Source of the DNA: Sphingomonadales bacterium
Lineage (GTDB): Bacteria; Pseudomonadota; Alphaproteobacteria; Sphingomonadales; Sphingomonadaceae
Length of the DNA stretch: 50,320 bases
Reading direction: 5' to 3'
NCBI GenBank assembly: GCA_027483465.1
Contig: JAIXUQ010000041.1
Coordinates: forward strand, 1 to 50,320
The notes below the pieces were generated by a model, which ran no database searches, was not told the origin of the DNA, and was given only the letters and a program-made list of their open reading frames with translations. The position numbers were made by a program, and so were the translations under genes. Below, in pieces: positions 1 through 6,830 of the stretch (position 1 is its first letter; the number at the start of each line of letters is the position of its first letter).

Positions 1-228
1 GGCACACCAGGACGGGCGCCGATACCACGCCTCGCCTAGTCCGCCCGGCCCCGCCCGTCAAGGGCCGCCCAGTTTTGACAGTTTTGTCGTTTCTGTCCGG
101 GTTTTCCGCATTGTCGCCTAGGGGCGCGGCCTTAGGCGGGGATGGCGGGGAAAAGGCAAGCGGAAGGCCACTGCGGCAGCATAACCCGATGCCGCCGCTG
201 TGGGACAGCGCCGCGACGGGTGCGCGGT
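1..228. other. Intergenic left edge, no gene seen
   Basis: I see no convincing reading frame in these 228 bases at the window edge. A T-rich patch at about 71-110 is the least GC-rich part and contains a short inverted repeat, GACA-gttt-TGTC at 77-88. A second weak inverted repeat pairs CGCCTA at 115-120 with TAGGCG at 133-138 and has no following T-run. The region lies downstream of the minus-strand TPR gene, so it may hold that gene's transcription end and the upstream region of a gene beyond the left edge. Confidence 0.4.
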
Positions 229-2184
229 TCAGTTCAGGCGGAACCGGATGGGCTGCACCCGGCCAACACAGCCGACGCTTTGTGTGCCGCGCAACACAGG
301 TTTGAACCGCCAGACCTGCATGCGCTTCACGGTTTGTTCAGAGAAGGCAAAGGGCGGCCGTGCGGTGATCACCCGCACATTGGCGATATCCCCGGCCGGG
401 GTGACATCGTGGGCAACGCGCATCAGCGCCGACAGGCCCCAGGTCTGGGCTGCGGCCGGGAAATCATTGCTGGTCAGATATGCATTCCGCCCCTGAGGAC
501 GCACATCAACCAGCGCGCATTGCTGCGGCGACAGGCCGGTGCTGGCCAGCGCACTGGCGGCCGCCGCTTCGGCGCCGCGGGCAAAGGCGCGATCGGAAAG
601 CATGATCAGCGCCTTGATGCGCAGTGGATCGGCTTCGCCATGGCGGGCGGCGATGGCGGCCAGTTCGGCTTCAGCCTCCGGCCCGCTGCGATTTTCGATC
701 TGCAACAGCCGCAGATGATCGGCCAGCCGCTGTTCGCCGCGCTGTTCGGCCAGCGGGATCAGCCGGCGATGGACAGCGGCCTGATCGCCCGCCGACTCCG
801 CCAGCGCCGATTGGGCAATCAGCTGCACGAGCGTGGGGGCCTGATGAAATTCGGCCAGCGCATCCAGCCGCTGCGCAAAGGCCCGGCGTTCCACCCGGCC
901 GCCCGATTGGTTGCCCACCAGCTGCACCAGCAGCGGCAGAGCGGCAATGGCATTGGGGTCTTTTGCGCGGTCAGGCCCGCTATCCACCGCCGCCAGCAGT
1001 TGCGGGCGGCGCTGGGCATCGCTGCCGCTCAATTCCAGGCGGGGCAGACCCTTGGCCGCCAGCCAGGCGACATAATCGCGAAACAGGCTGGGTCCCAGCA
1101 CATCGGGCTGCACGGTCTGGCAGCGCAGCTCCACCCGGATGGCGGCCCGCCACAGCGGATTGGTGGCCTTGGCCTGATCGGCCGGCCAGCTCCAGCCGTG
1201 CACGGCGGCGGTGAACTCTTCTTCGGGGTGGCTGTCGGGCGGGCCGGACCCGGGGCTGGCGTAAATCGGCCGCACATTCAGCACCCGGCCATCATCGCGC
1301 ACCGAAAACTCGATCACGGCCATGGCGTCGGGCGCCAGGCTGCCGGTGGGTGCGCAGGGCGGCAGATCGCCCGCACCGCCCATTCGGCTGCCGCCTTCAT
1401 CCAGCATTGACGCACCCGACATAGCGGTGAGCCGCACCACGCTGGCCATGTCTTGTTTCAACCAGGCCAGCACGATCAGATCGCCACGCAGTTGCACATC
1501 ATCCAGATTGACCTGCAAGCTGCTGGTGCCGCCGGCCAGTTTGCCGGCCTCGTCCAGCACGCGCTTCGCCTCGTCCAGCCGGCCCAGGCGCATGGCCAAC
1601 TGGCCCTTCAGCCGCAGCACAAGCAGCCGGCCGCTGATGCCGGCCTTGGCCGCCCCCCAGGCACTGGCCGGTTCGGCGAGCAGGCCATCGAGCAGTCTGG
1701 CGGCAACATCGGGCTGGGTCCACTGCCCGGTGCGCGCTGCACCCAGCCGGGCCTGCAAACCGCCCAGGCTGCCGGGCGGCAGCAGATTTTCGGTCAGGAT
1801 GGCCTGCCAATGGCCAAGGGCCTGGCGCAGCTTGCCATGTTCCTCGGCCGCGCGGGCGAGATGGGTGAGCACGGCGGCACGTTCATCGGCCGCATTGGCA
1901 TTGCTGGCGGGCAGGCCGGCCAGCGCGGTTTCCAGCAGCGGCTCGGCCTCCTCCACATCGCCCATGGCGATCAGGGTTTCGCCAAGGCGTGACCGCACGA
2001 TCATTGCCGACCGCGATTTCGATGCGCCCAGCCGGTCCAACAGCGCAGCAAAGCCGGCGCGGGCCTGGGGCAGTCGCAGCGCATCAAGATGGGCTTGCGC
2101 CGCATCGAAATCCTCCTGCACTGTGGCGGCGCCGGCCGGCACTGCCGCCAAAAGGACGAGGACAAGCCAAAGACGGTGGAGCAT
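229..2184 (-). CDS. Exported TPR protein with two TonB-C-like domains
   Basis: 651 residues from ATG 2184, chosen because it opens directly into a signal peptide (MLHRLWLVLVLLAAVPAGAA). The frame stays open upstream to 2286, but that extension would run past the start of the divergent HIT gene. The first 250 or so residues are alanine/leucine-rich helical repeats of TPR type, for example the stretch with GETLIAMGDVEEAEPLLETA. Near residues 280-370 a segment (MAVIEFSVRDDGRVLNVRPI) looks like the beta-strand part of a TonB C-terminal domain. More TPR-like helices follow. The last 90 residues (ALMRVAHDVTPAGDIANVRV, then VKRMQVWRFKPV) look like a second such domain. It has no N-terminal anchor and no proline-rich spacer, so it is not a normal TonB. 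A periplasmic role is likely; the specific function is unknown. Confidence 0.7.
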   Translation of the reverse strand: MLHRLWLVLVLLAAVPAGAATVQEDFDAAQAHLDALRLPQARAGFAALLDRLGASKSRSAMIVRSRLGETLIAMGDVEEAEPLLETALAGLPASNANAADERAAVLTHLARAAEEHGKLRQALGHWQAILTENLLPPGSLGGLQARLGAARTGQWTQPDVAARLLDGLLAEPASAWGAAKAGISGRLLVLRLKGQLAMRLGRLDEAKRVLDEAGKLAGGTSSLQVNLDDVQLRGDLIVLAWLKQDMASVVRLTAMSGASMLDEGGSRMGGAGDLPPCAPTGSLAPDAMAVIEFSVRDDGRVLNVRPIYASPGSGPPDSHPEEEFTAAVHGWSWPADQAKATNPLWRAAIRVELRCQTVQPDVLGPSLFRDYVAWLAAKGLPRLELSGSDAQRRPQLLAAVDSGPDRAKDPNAIAALPLLVQLVGNQSGGRVERRAFAQRLDALAEFHQAPTLVQLIAQSALAESAGDQAAVHRRLIPLAEQRGEQRLADHLRLLQIENRSGPEAEAELAAIAARHGEADPLRIKALIMLSDRAFARGAEAAAASALASTGLSPQQCALVDVRPQGRNAYLTSNDFPAAAQTWGLSALMRVAHDVTPAGDIANVRVITARPPFAFSEQTVKRMQVWRFKPVLRGTQSVGCVGRVQPIRFRLN

Positions 2185-2270
2185 CAGGCCGGCAGAATTG
2201 CCAGTCCTTGCCATCATGGCAATAGGGGCAGCGTGCCGCACAAGACGAATCTTCAGTGGAGACAGACAAG

Positions 2271-2648
2271 ATGCCAGTGAACGCAATTGGGGATTATGAT
2301 CCCAACAATATCTTTGCCCGCATCCTGCGTGGCGAAATCCCGTGCCGGCGCGTGCATGAAACCGATCATGCGCTGGCCTTTCACGACATCAACCCGCAGG
2401 CGCCCACCCATGTGCTGGTGATCCCCAAGGGGCCATATCGCAGCTGGGCGGATTTTTCGGCGCAGGCCAGCGAGGCCGAAATCGCCGGCTTCGTGCGCGC
2501 GGTGGGCGAAACCGCCCGGCTGCTGGGGCTGGAGGAACCCGGCTACCGCCTGCTCGCCAACGCCGGGCTGAACGCCCATCAGGAGGTGCCGCACCTCCAT
2601 GTCCATGTGTTTGGCGGCAAGGCGCTGGGGCCGATGCTGGCGCGCTAA
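2271..2648 (+). CDS. HIT family nucleotide hydrolase (HINT-like)
   Basis: 125 residues. ATG 2271 follows a GGAG at 2258-2261 with good spacing; an in-frame GTG at 2256 would leave no ribosome site. The histidine triad HLHVHVFGG is at residues 108-116, and the upstream part (NIFARILRGEIPCRRVHETD) is typical of the short bacterial HINT branch. These enzymes hydrolyse AMP-linked substrates such as adenosine phosphoramidates, using the middle His of the triad as nucleophile. The gene is divergent from the TPR/TonB-C gene and convergent with selO; the two stop codons overlap (TAA 2646-2648 on plus, TAG 2645-2647 on minus). Confidence 0.93.
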   Translation: MPVNAIGDYDPNNIFARILRGEIPCRRVHETDHALAFHDINPQAPTHVLVIPKGPYRSWADFSAQASEAEIAGFVRAVGETARLLGLEEPGYRLLANAGLNAHQEVPHLHVHVFGGKALGPMLAR

Positions 2649-4021
2649 CCGGCGCGGTGCGCCTCGCCCATGCGGCGGATGGCGGCCAGCTTGGCGTGCA
2701 GCGGGGCCCAGTCGTCAGCGCTGGCAATCGGCGCCCAGATCGCCTCCACCTCGTCGATCAACATGGTGCAGGGCGCCGCATCCGCCCAATAGGGATGGCT
2801 GGGCGCGCCGCTGGCGAAATCGCCGATCAGCGCCTGAAAGTCCGTGAACGCATCGTGGCTGTAGTGATGATCGGCCGGGGATGGCCCGCGCCGCACGCCG
2901 CCCCGCCAATCGAAGAAGAAGCGATCCGGGTCCATCTGCGTCGCCACCAATGCCTTCTGCATGGCCGCCACCAGCGCCTCGTCCTCCGCCGGGCCCAACC
3001 GCTTTGCCCCCAGCCGGCCCAGCATGGCATCAGACAGGGCGGCGCGATAACGCTGCGGATAGGTTTCCAGCGGGCCCTTCAGCTCGTCGGTCTCGGCGAT
3101 CAGCCGCAACGCCCCGCCCAGCTGAAACAGGTTCCACTGCAACGCCTCGGCCTGGCGGCCAAAGGCATACAGCCCGTAATGATCGAAATAGGCGGCGGTG
3201 AAGCCGGCATCCCAGGCCGGGGCAAAGCGCCAGGGGCCATAATCAAAGCTCTCGCCGGTGATGTTGATATTGTCGGTATTCAACACGCCGTGGACAAAGC
3301 CGGCGGCCATGAACTGCGCCGCCATGCGCGCCGCACCCTGCACCGCATGGTCCACCAGCGCCGCCACCGGCGTGGGGCCGCTGGCCTGCGGCGCCAGGTG
3401 GGTGAGGCAATAATCCACCAGCCGGGTCAGCCCCTCGCGGTTCTGGTGAAAGGCCTGCCGCTGGAAACTGCCATAGCGGACATGGCTGTGATTGAGCCTG
3501 ACCAGCACCGCCGAACGGGTGGGCGACGGCTCATCGTTGCGGGCCAGCGCCTCGCCGGTTTCGATCACGCTGAACGTGCGGCTGGTGTTCACGCCCAGCG
3601 CCTCCAGCATTTCGGTGGCCAGGATCTCGCGCACCGCGCCCTTCAATGTCAGGCGGCCATCGCCGGCGCGGCTGTAGGGGGTGGTGCCGCTGCCCTTGGT
3701 GCCCAGATCGAGCAGCCGGCCCCGCTGATCCCGGCACTGCCCGAACAGGAAGCCGCGGCCATCGCCCAGATCGGGGTTGTAGGTGCGGAACTGGTGGCCG
3801 TGATAGCGCAGCGCCAGCGGCTGCGGCAGGCTGCCCGGCAGCGGGGCAAAGCGGCCGAAATGCCGGCACCAATCCGCATCGGAAAGCCCGTCCAGCCCCA
3901 CCTCGGCAGCGGCGCGATCGTTGCGGAACCGCAGGATCGTCTGCGGGAAATCCGCCGGCTGCACCGGATCAAAGAAATCCGGGCCCAGTCCCAGGATGGC
4001 GGTTTCGGGGGTGAAGATCAT
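2645..4021 (-). CDS. selO: Protein adenylyltransferase SelO (YdiU/UPF0061)
   Basis: 458 residues, close to the usual 470-490 of bacterial SelO. SelO is a pseudokinase-fold enzyme that transfers AMP from ATP to Ser, Thr or Tyr of target proteins and is linked to redox stress. Family signatures are clear: ALRYHGHQFRTYNPDLGDGR at 70-89, GTKGSGTTPYSRAGDGR at 107-123 with Lys109, and VLNTDNINITGESFDYGP at 246-263, where Asp250, Asn251 and Asp260 match the catalytic and metal ligands known for the family. There is no Cys or selenocysteine at the C-terminus, unlike some relatives. ATG 4021 lies 27 bp after the tetR-like gene on the same strand, so the two may be co-transcribed. Confidence 0.95.
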   Translation of the reverse strand: MIFTPETAILGLGPDFFDPVQPADFPQTILRFRNDRAAAEVGLDGLSDADWCRHFGRFAPLPGSLPQPLALRYHGHQFRTYNPDLGDGRGFLFGQCRDQRGRLLDLGTKGSGTTPYSRAGDGRLTLKGAVREILATEMLEALGVNTSRTFSVIETGEALARNDEPSPTRSAVLVRLNHSHVRYGSFQRQAFHQNREGLTRLVDYCLTHLAPQASGPTPVAALVDHAVQGAARMAAQFMAAGFVHGVLNTDNINITGESFDYGPWRFAPAWDAGFTAAYFDHYGLYAFGRQAEALQWNLFQLGGALRLIAETDELKGPLETYPQRYRAALSDAMLGRLGAKRLGPAEDEALVAAMQKALVATQMDPDRFFFDWRGGVRRGPSPADHHYSHDAFTDFQALIGDFASGAPSHPYWADAAPCTMLIDEVEAIWAPIASADDWAPLHAKLAAIRRMGEAHRAG

Positions 4022-4048
4022 GCCGGCCTCATGGCCGGGCGCAGCCCA

Positions 4049-4741
4049 TCAGTCCACCACATATCCGCTGGCGGCGCGGATGAAGCGCACGGTCTCGCGC
4101 TCGATCCGGTCAGCCTCTTCAGGCGTGGCGGCACACAGCCAGCGATCAATGGCATCACCCACGATATGATGGGTGAAGCTGGCGGCGATATCGATTTCCA
4201 CCCCGGTGATGCCGCGCTTGGCAAAGGCCGCCTGCATGTGGCGCTTGATCCAGTCGGTCGTCACTTCCTTGGCGGCGTGATAGAACGGCTCGGCATCCGG
4301 GGTTTGCGCCATCTTGGACTTGGGGCCACATTCGCCGCACTCCGGCTCCGCGCCCTCCCAGATCATGTTGTCCCGCACGAAACGCAGCACGCGCGGCACG
4401 GTGATGCCCGGCTCCAGATCCTCCAGCGCATGGCCTTCCTCCATGGCGGCGATCATCGCTTCGCCATGGCGGCGGCCCAGTTCGGCCAGCAGCGCCTTCT
4501 TTGACCCGAAATGATAGAAGATCGAGCCTTCCGACACATCGGCTTCGCGGGCGATGTCGGCGGTGCCGGTGGCGGCAAAGCCCTGCCGCGAAAACAGCAT
4601 GTGGGCCGCGGCCAGCACCCGCGCCTTGGTTTCGGCCGGATCATAGCGCCGCGCGCGCACATCGGGCACGGCCCGCGCGCGGGCGGAGCCGCGCACCGGC
4701 GCGGTGGAAACGGAACGTGTGTCGACGGCGCGCGTTGCCAC
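4049..4741 (-). CDS. TetR/AcrR family transcriptional regulator
   Basis: 230 residues from GTG 4741, preceded on the minus strand by an AAGAAG-type ribosome site. The first 33 residues are a disordered Arg/Ala/Val-rich extension. The helix-turn-helix domain covers about 34-80 (TKARVLAAAHMLFSRQGFAA, then ADVSEGSIFYHFGSKKALLA), which is the classic TetR pattern. The C-terminal ligand domain is not recognisable by eye; it has a CGECGPK cluster with two Cys that could be redox- or metal-sensitive, which is inference only. It is divergent from the hydrolase and reductase genes and is their likely regulator. selO follows 27 bp downstream. Confidence 0.92.
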   Translation of the reverse strand: MATRAVDTRSVSTAPVRGSARARAVPDVRARRYDPAETKARVLAAAHMLFSRQGFAATGTADIAREADVSEGSIFYHFGSKKALLAELGRRHGEAMIAAMEEGHALEDLEPGITVPRVLRFVRDNMIWEGAEPECGECGPKSKMAQTPDAEPFYHAAKEVTTDWIKRHMQAAFAKRGITGVEIDIAASFTHHIVGDAIDRWLCAATPEEADRIERETVRFIRAASGYVVD

Positions 4742-4779
4742 TGTGCTTCTTCTTCCCTATCCCCCTCAGGACAGGCTTC

Positions 4780-4808
4780 CTATAGCGCGCAACCTGAGTC
4801 AGAGTCAA
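4780..4808 (-). promoter_or_regulatory. Putative promoter of the tetR-like gene, with a direct repeat
   Basis: On the minus strand, TTGACT (complement of 4803-4808) and CTATAG (complement of 4780-4785) are separated by 17 bp, a good sigma-70 arrangement. It lies about 40-65 bp ahead of the regulator start. The plus strand here reads GAGTCAGAGTC (4796-4806), an adjacent direct repeat of GAGTC overlapping the -35 element, which could be the regulator's own site. The repeat also sits immediately before the start of the divergent hydrolase gene. No experimental support. Confidence 0.45.
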
Positions 4809-4811
4809 AAT

Positions 4812-5729
4812 ATGCCGCTCGCCGCCGCCACCACCCGCCTTGCGCCGGCCGAAGGCTGGCAGAAGGCCTATGTGTTCTCGCCCGACAATGTGCGGCTGTG
4901 CTGGCGGGAACATCATGCGGCATCGGTGCCGCCGCAGCGCCCCGCCCTGCTGTGCCTGCCCGGCCTGACGCGCAATGGCAGCGATTTTGCCGATCTGGGC
5001 ACCCGCCTGGGGCCGGGCTGGCGGCTGATCGCGCCCGATCTCAGGGGCCGCGGCGAATCGGGCTTCGCGCGCGATTCGCTGTCCTATGTGCCGCTCACCT
5101 ATCTGCGTGATCTGTCGCTGGTGCTGGAAACCGCCGGGGTGGCGCGTTTCGTGGTGATCGGATCGTCGCTGGGCGGCCTGTTGGCGCTGCGGCTGACCAC
5201 GGCGCACCGGGCGGCGATGGCCGGCGTGGTGCTGAACGATATCGGCCCGGCGATCGAACCGGCGGGGCTGGCGCGGCTGCGCGCCAATGTGGGGCGCGGC
5301 GGCAACTGGCTCACCTGGGTGCATGCCGCGCGCGACCTGGCGGCCCGCAACGCCGCCATCCATCCCGATTGGGCGCTGCATGATTGGCTGGCCTTTGCCA
5401 AGCGCCTGTGCCGGATCAGCCCGCAGGGGCGCATCATCTTTGATTATGATCCGCGCATCGCCGAGCCGTTCCGCCTGCCGCACGGCGATGCCGGCGCCGA
5501 TGACTGGGCAGCCTTCGAACAGTTGCGCGGTCTGCCGGTGCTCTCGATCCGGGCCGCCCTGTCGGATGTGCTGTCGGCCGCCACCCAGGCCGAAATGGCG
5601 CGGCGGCTGCCGTCCCTGCGGGCGGTGACGGTGCCCGGCGTGGGCCATGCCCCCACCTTGGCCGAACCGGCGGCGGCGGCGGCGCTGGATGCATTTTTGA
5701 TCGCGGTTGAACGGGGAGAACGAGAATGA
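4812..5729 (+). CDS. Alpha/beta hydrolase fold enzyme
   Basis: 305 residues from ATG 4812. An upstream in-frame ATG at 4704 would put 37 extra residues across the divergent regulator's start, so the shorter form is preferred, although its ribosome site is weak. Visible features: LLCLPGLTRNGSDFADL oxyanion-hole region at about 47-63, PDLRGRGESGF at 75-85, nucleophile elbow GSSLGG at 117-122 with Ser119, acid Asp252 in RAALSDVLS, and His279 in GVGHAP. The complete triad predicts an active esterase, lactonase or C-C hydrolase; the substrate cannot be told. Its stop overlaps the next gene's start (ATGA, 5726-5729), implying translational coupling to the CurA-like reductase. Confidence 0.9.
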   Translation: MPLAAATTRLAPAEGWQKAYVFSPDNVRLCWREHHAASVPPQRPALLCLPGLTRNGSDFADLGTRLGPGWRLIAPDLRGRGESGFARDSLSYVPLTYLRDLSLVLETAGVARFVVIGSSLGGLLALRLTTAHRAAMAGVVLNDIGPAIEPAGLARLRANVGRGGNWLTWVHAARDLAARNAAIHPDWALHDWLAFAKRLCRISPQGRIIFDYDPRIAEPFRLPHGDAGADDWAAFEQLRGLPVLSIRAALSDVLSAATQAEMARRLPSLRAVTVPGVGHAPTLAEPAAAAALDAFLIAVERGERE

Positions 5730-6736
5730 CGCAGCGTCGTTGCTGGAAACTGGTGCGCCGGCCGGTGGGCGATATCGCGCCCGGCGATCTGGAGCTGGTG
5801 CAGGAAAACCTGCCCGATCTGGCCGAGGGCCAGTTCCTGTTGCAGATCATCTATATCAGCCTGGATCCCACCAACCGGATCTGGATGAGCGACATGGAGC
5901 AGTATATGCCGCCGGTGCCGCTGGGCGCGCCAATGCGCGCCGGCGTGTGCGGGCGGGTGATCGCCAGCCGCAAGGCCGGGGTGGCGGAAGGCCAGATCAT
6001 GGCCGGGCTGGGCGAATGGGCCGATCACATGGTGACCGACGGGGCGATGATGAGCCCGCTGCCCAGCCTGCCCGGCGTGCCGCTGGCCGCCAGCTATGGC
6101 ACGCTGGCGCTGGTGGGCCCCACCGCCTATTTCGGCTTGCTCGACATCGGCCAGCCCAAGCCCGGCGAAACGCTGGTGGTGAGCGCGGCGGCCGGCGGCG
6201 TGGGCCAGATCGTGGGCCAGATCGGCAAGATCAAGGGCTGCCATGTCATCGGCATCGCCGGCGGCCGGGCCAAGTGCGATTATGTGGTGAACGAACTGGG
6301 GTTCGATGCCGCCATCGATTACAAGGCGGAGGACGTCGGCGCCGCGCTCGACCGGCTGGCGCCGGGAGGCATCGACATCAATTTCGAGCAGGTGGGCGGC
6401 CCGATCATGGCGGCGGTGATGCAGCGCATGAAGCTGTTTGGCCGGGTGCCGCTGTGCGGGCTGATCTCCACCTACAATGATGTCACCCCGGCCGAGGAGC
6501 CGGGCTTCTGGACGCTGATGCTGATGCGGCGGCTGACGGTGCGCGGCTTCATCGTCACCGATTTCGCCCCGCGCTTTGCCGAATGCGGCGCGGCGCTGGC
6601 CGGCTGGATGCTGGCCGGCCAGCTGAAAACCCGGCAGGATATCAGGCCGGGGCTGGAAAACGCCGTGGACGCGGTGAAGCAACTCTATTCCGGCGGCAAT
6701 TTCGGCAAGCTGCTGATCGAGGTGGCGGCGCCTTAG
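5726..6736 (+). CDS. NADP-dependent medium-chain reductase (CurA/YncB-like)
   Basis: 336 residues. The N-terminal signature ISLDPTNRIWMSDMEQYMPP, the central VSAAAGGVGQIVGQIGKIKG nucleotide-binding glycine motif near 150-170, and DINFEQVGGPIMAAVMQRMK are those of the zinc-independent MDR branch that includes curcumin reductase CurA, prostaglandin reductases and 2-alkenal reductases. They reduce the C=C bond of alpha,beta-unsaturated ketones or aldehydes with NADPH. No zinc-binding cysteines are visible, as expected. Start ATG overlaps the hydrolase stop by 4 bp. With the divergent TetR-type gene this looks like a small inducible detoxification or catabolic unit. The TAG stop lies inside the palindrome at 6734-6770. 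Confidence 0.92.
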   Translation: MTQRRCWKLVRRPVGDIAPGDLELVQENLPDLAEGQFLLQIIYISLDPTNRIWMSDMEQYMPPVPLGAPMRAGVCGRVIASRKAGVAEGQIMAGLGEWADHMVTDGAMMSPLPSLPGVPLAASYGTLALVGPTAYFGLLDIGQPKPGETLVVSAAAGGVGQIVGQIGKIKGCHVIGIAGGRAKCDYVVNELGFDAAIDYKAEDVGAALDRLAPGGIDINFEQVGGPIMAAVMQRMKLFGRVPLCGLISTYNDVTPAEEPGFWTLMLMRRLTVRGFIVTDFAPRFAECGAALAGWMLAGQLKTRQDIRPGLENAVDAVKQLYSGGNFGKLLIEVAAP

Positions 6737-6770
6737 ACCCGCATTTTGATGGAATCAGAATGCGGGTCTA
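6734..6770. repeat. Palindromic element, first half of composite repeat
   Basis: A 17-bp arm at 6734-6750 pairs with 6754-6770 around a GGA loop; the one mismatch would be a U-G pair in RNA. The arm begins with the TAG stop of the CurA-like gene. It stands between two convergent genes and could act as a bidirectional terminator or mRNA-stabilising hairpin. No T-run follows. Together with the element at 6784-6830 it resembles the intergenic mosaic palindromes found in many alphaproteobacteria; that resemblance is from memory, not from a search. Confidence 0.8.
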
Positions 6771-6783
6771 AGGGCTTTGTTGT

Positions 6784-6830
6784 CGTGCATCTTTTGCGGA
6801 AAACCGGCGTCCACTTTTCCGCGATGCACG
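6784..6830. repeat. Palindromic element, second half of composite repeat
   Basis: Nested inverted repeat: CGTGCATC at 6784-6791 pairs with GATGCACG at 6823-6830, and GCGGAAAA at 6796-6803 pairs with TTTTCCGC at 6815-6822, around an 11-bp centre. Four unpaired T at 6792-6795 form a bulge on the left arm. The element ends exactly where the stop codon of the convergent amidohydrolase begins (6831). The GCGGAAAA...TTTTCCGC core is, as far as I recall, a widespread extragenic repeat motif of rhizobia and sphingomonads. I noticed no second copy in this window. Confidence 0.8.

Noticed and set aside
142-1410. Long plus-strand open frame antisense to the TPR/TonB-C gene
   Set aside because: The sequence is rich in Arg, Gly, Gln and His, as expected from the opposite strand of a GC-rich gene, and shows no domain or ribosome site.
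2657-4504. 615-codon plus-strand open frame across selO and tetR
   Set aside because: It covers two clearly identified minus-strand genes and has shadow-type composition with no motif.
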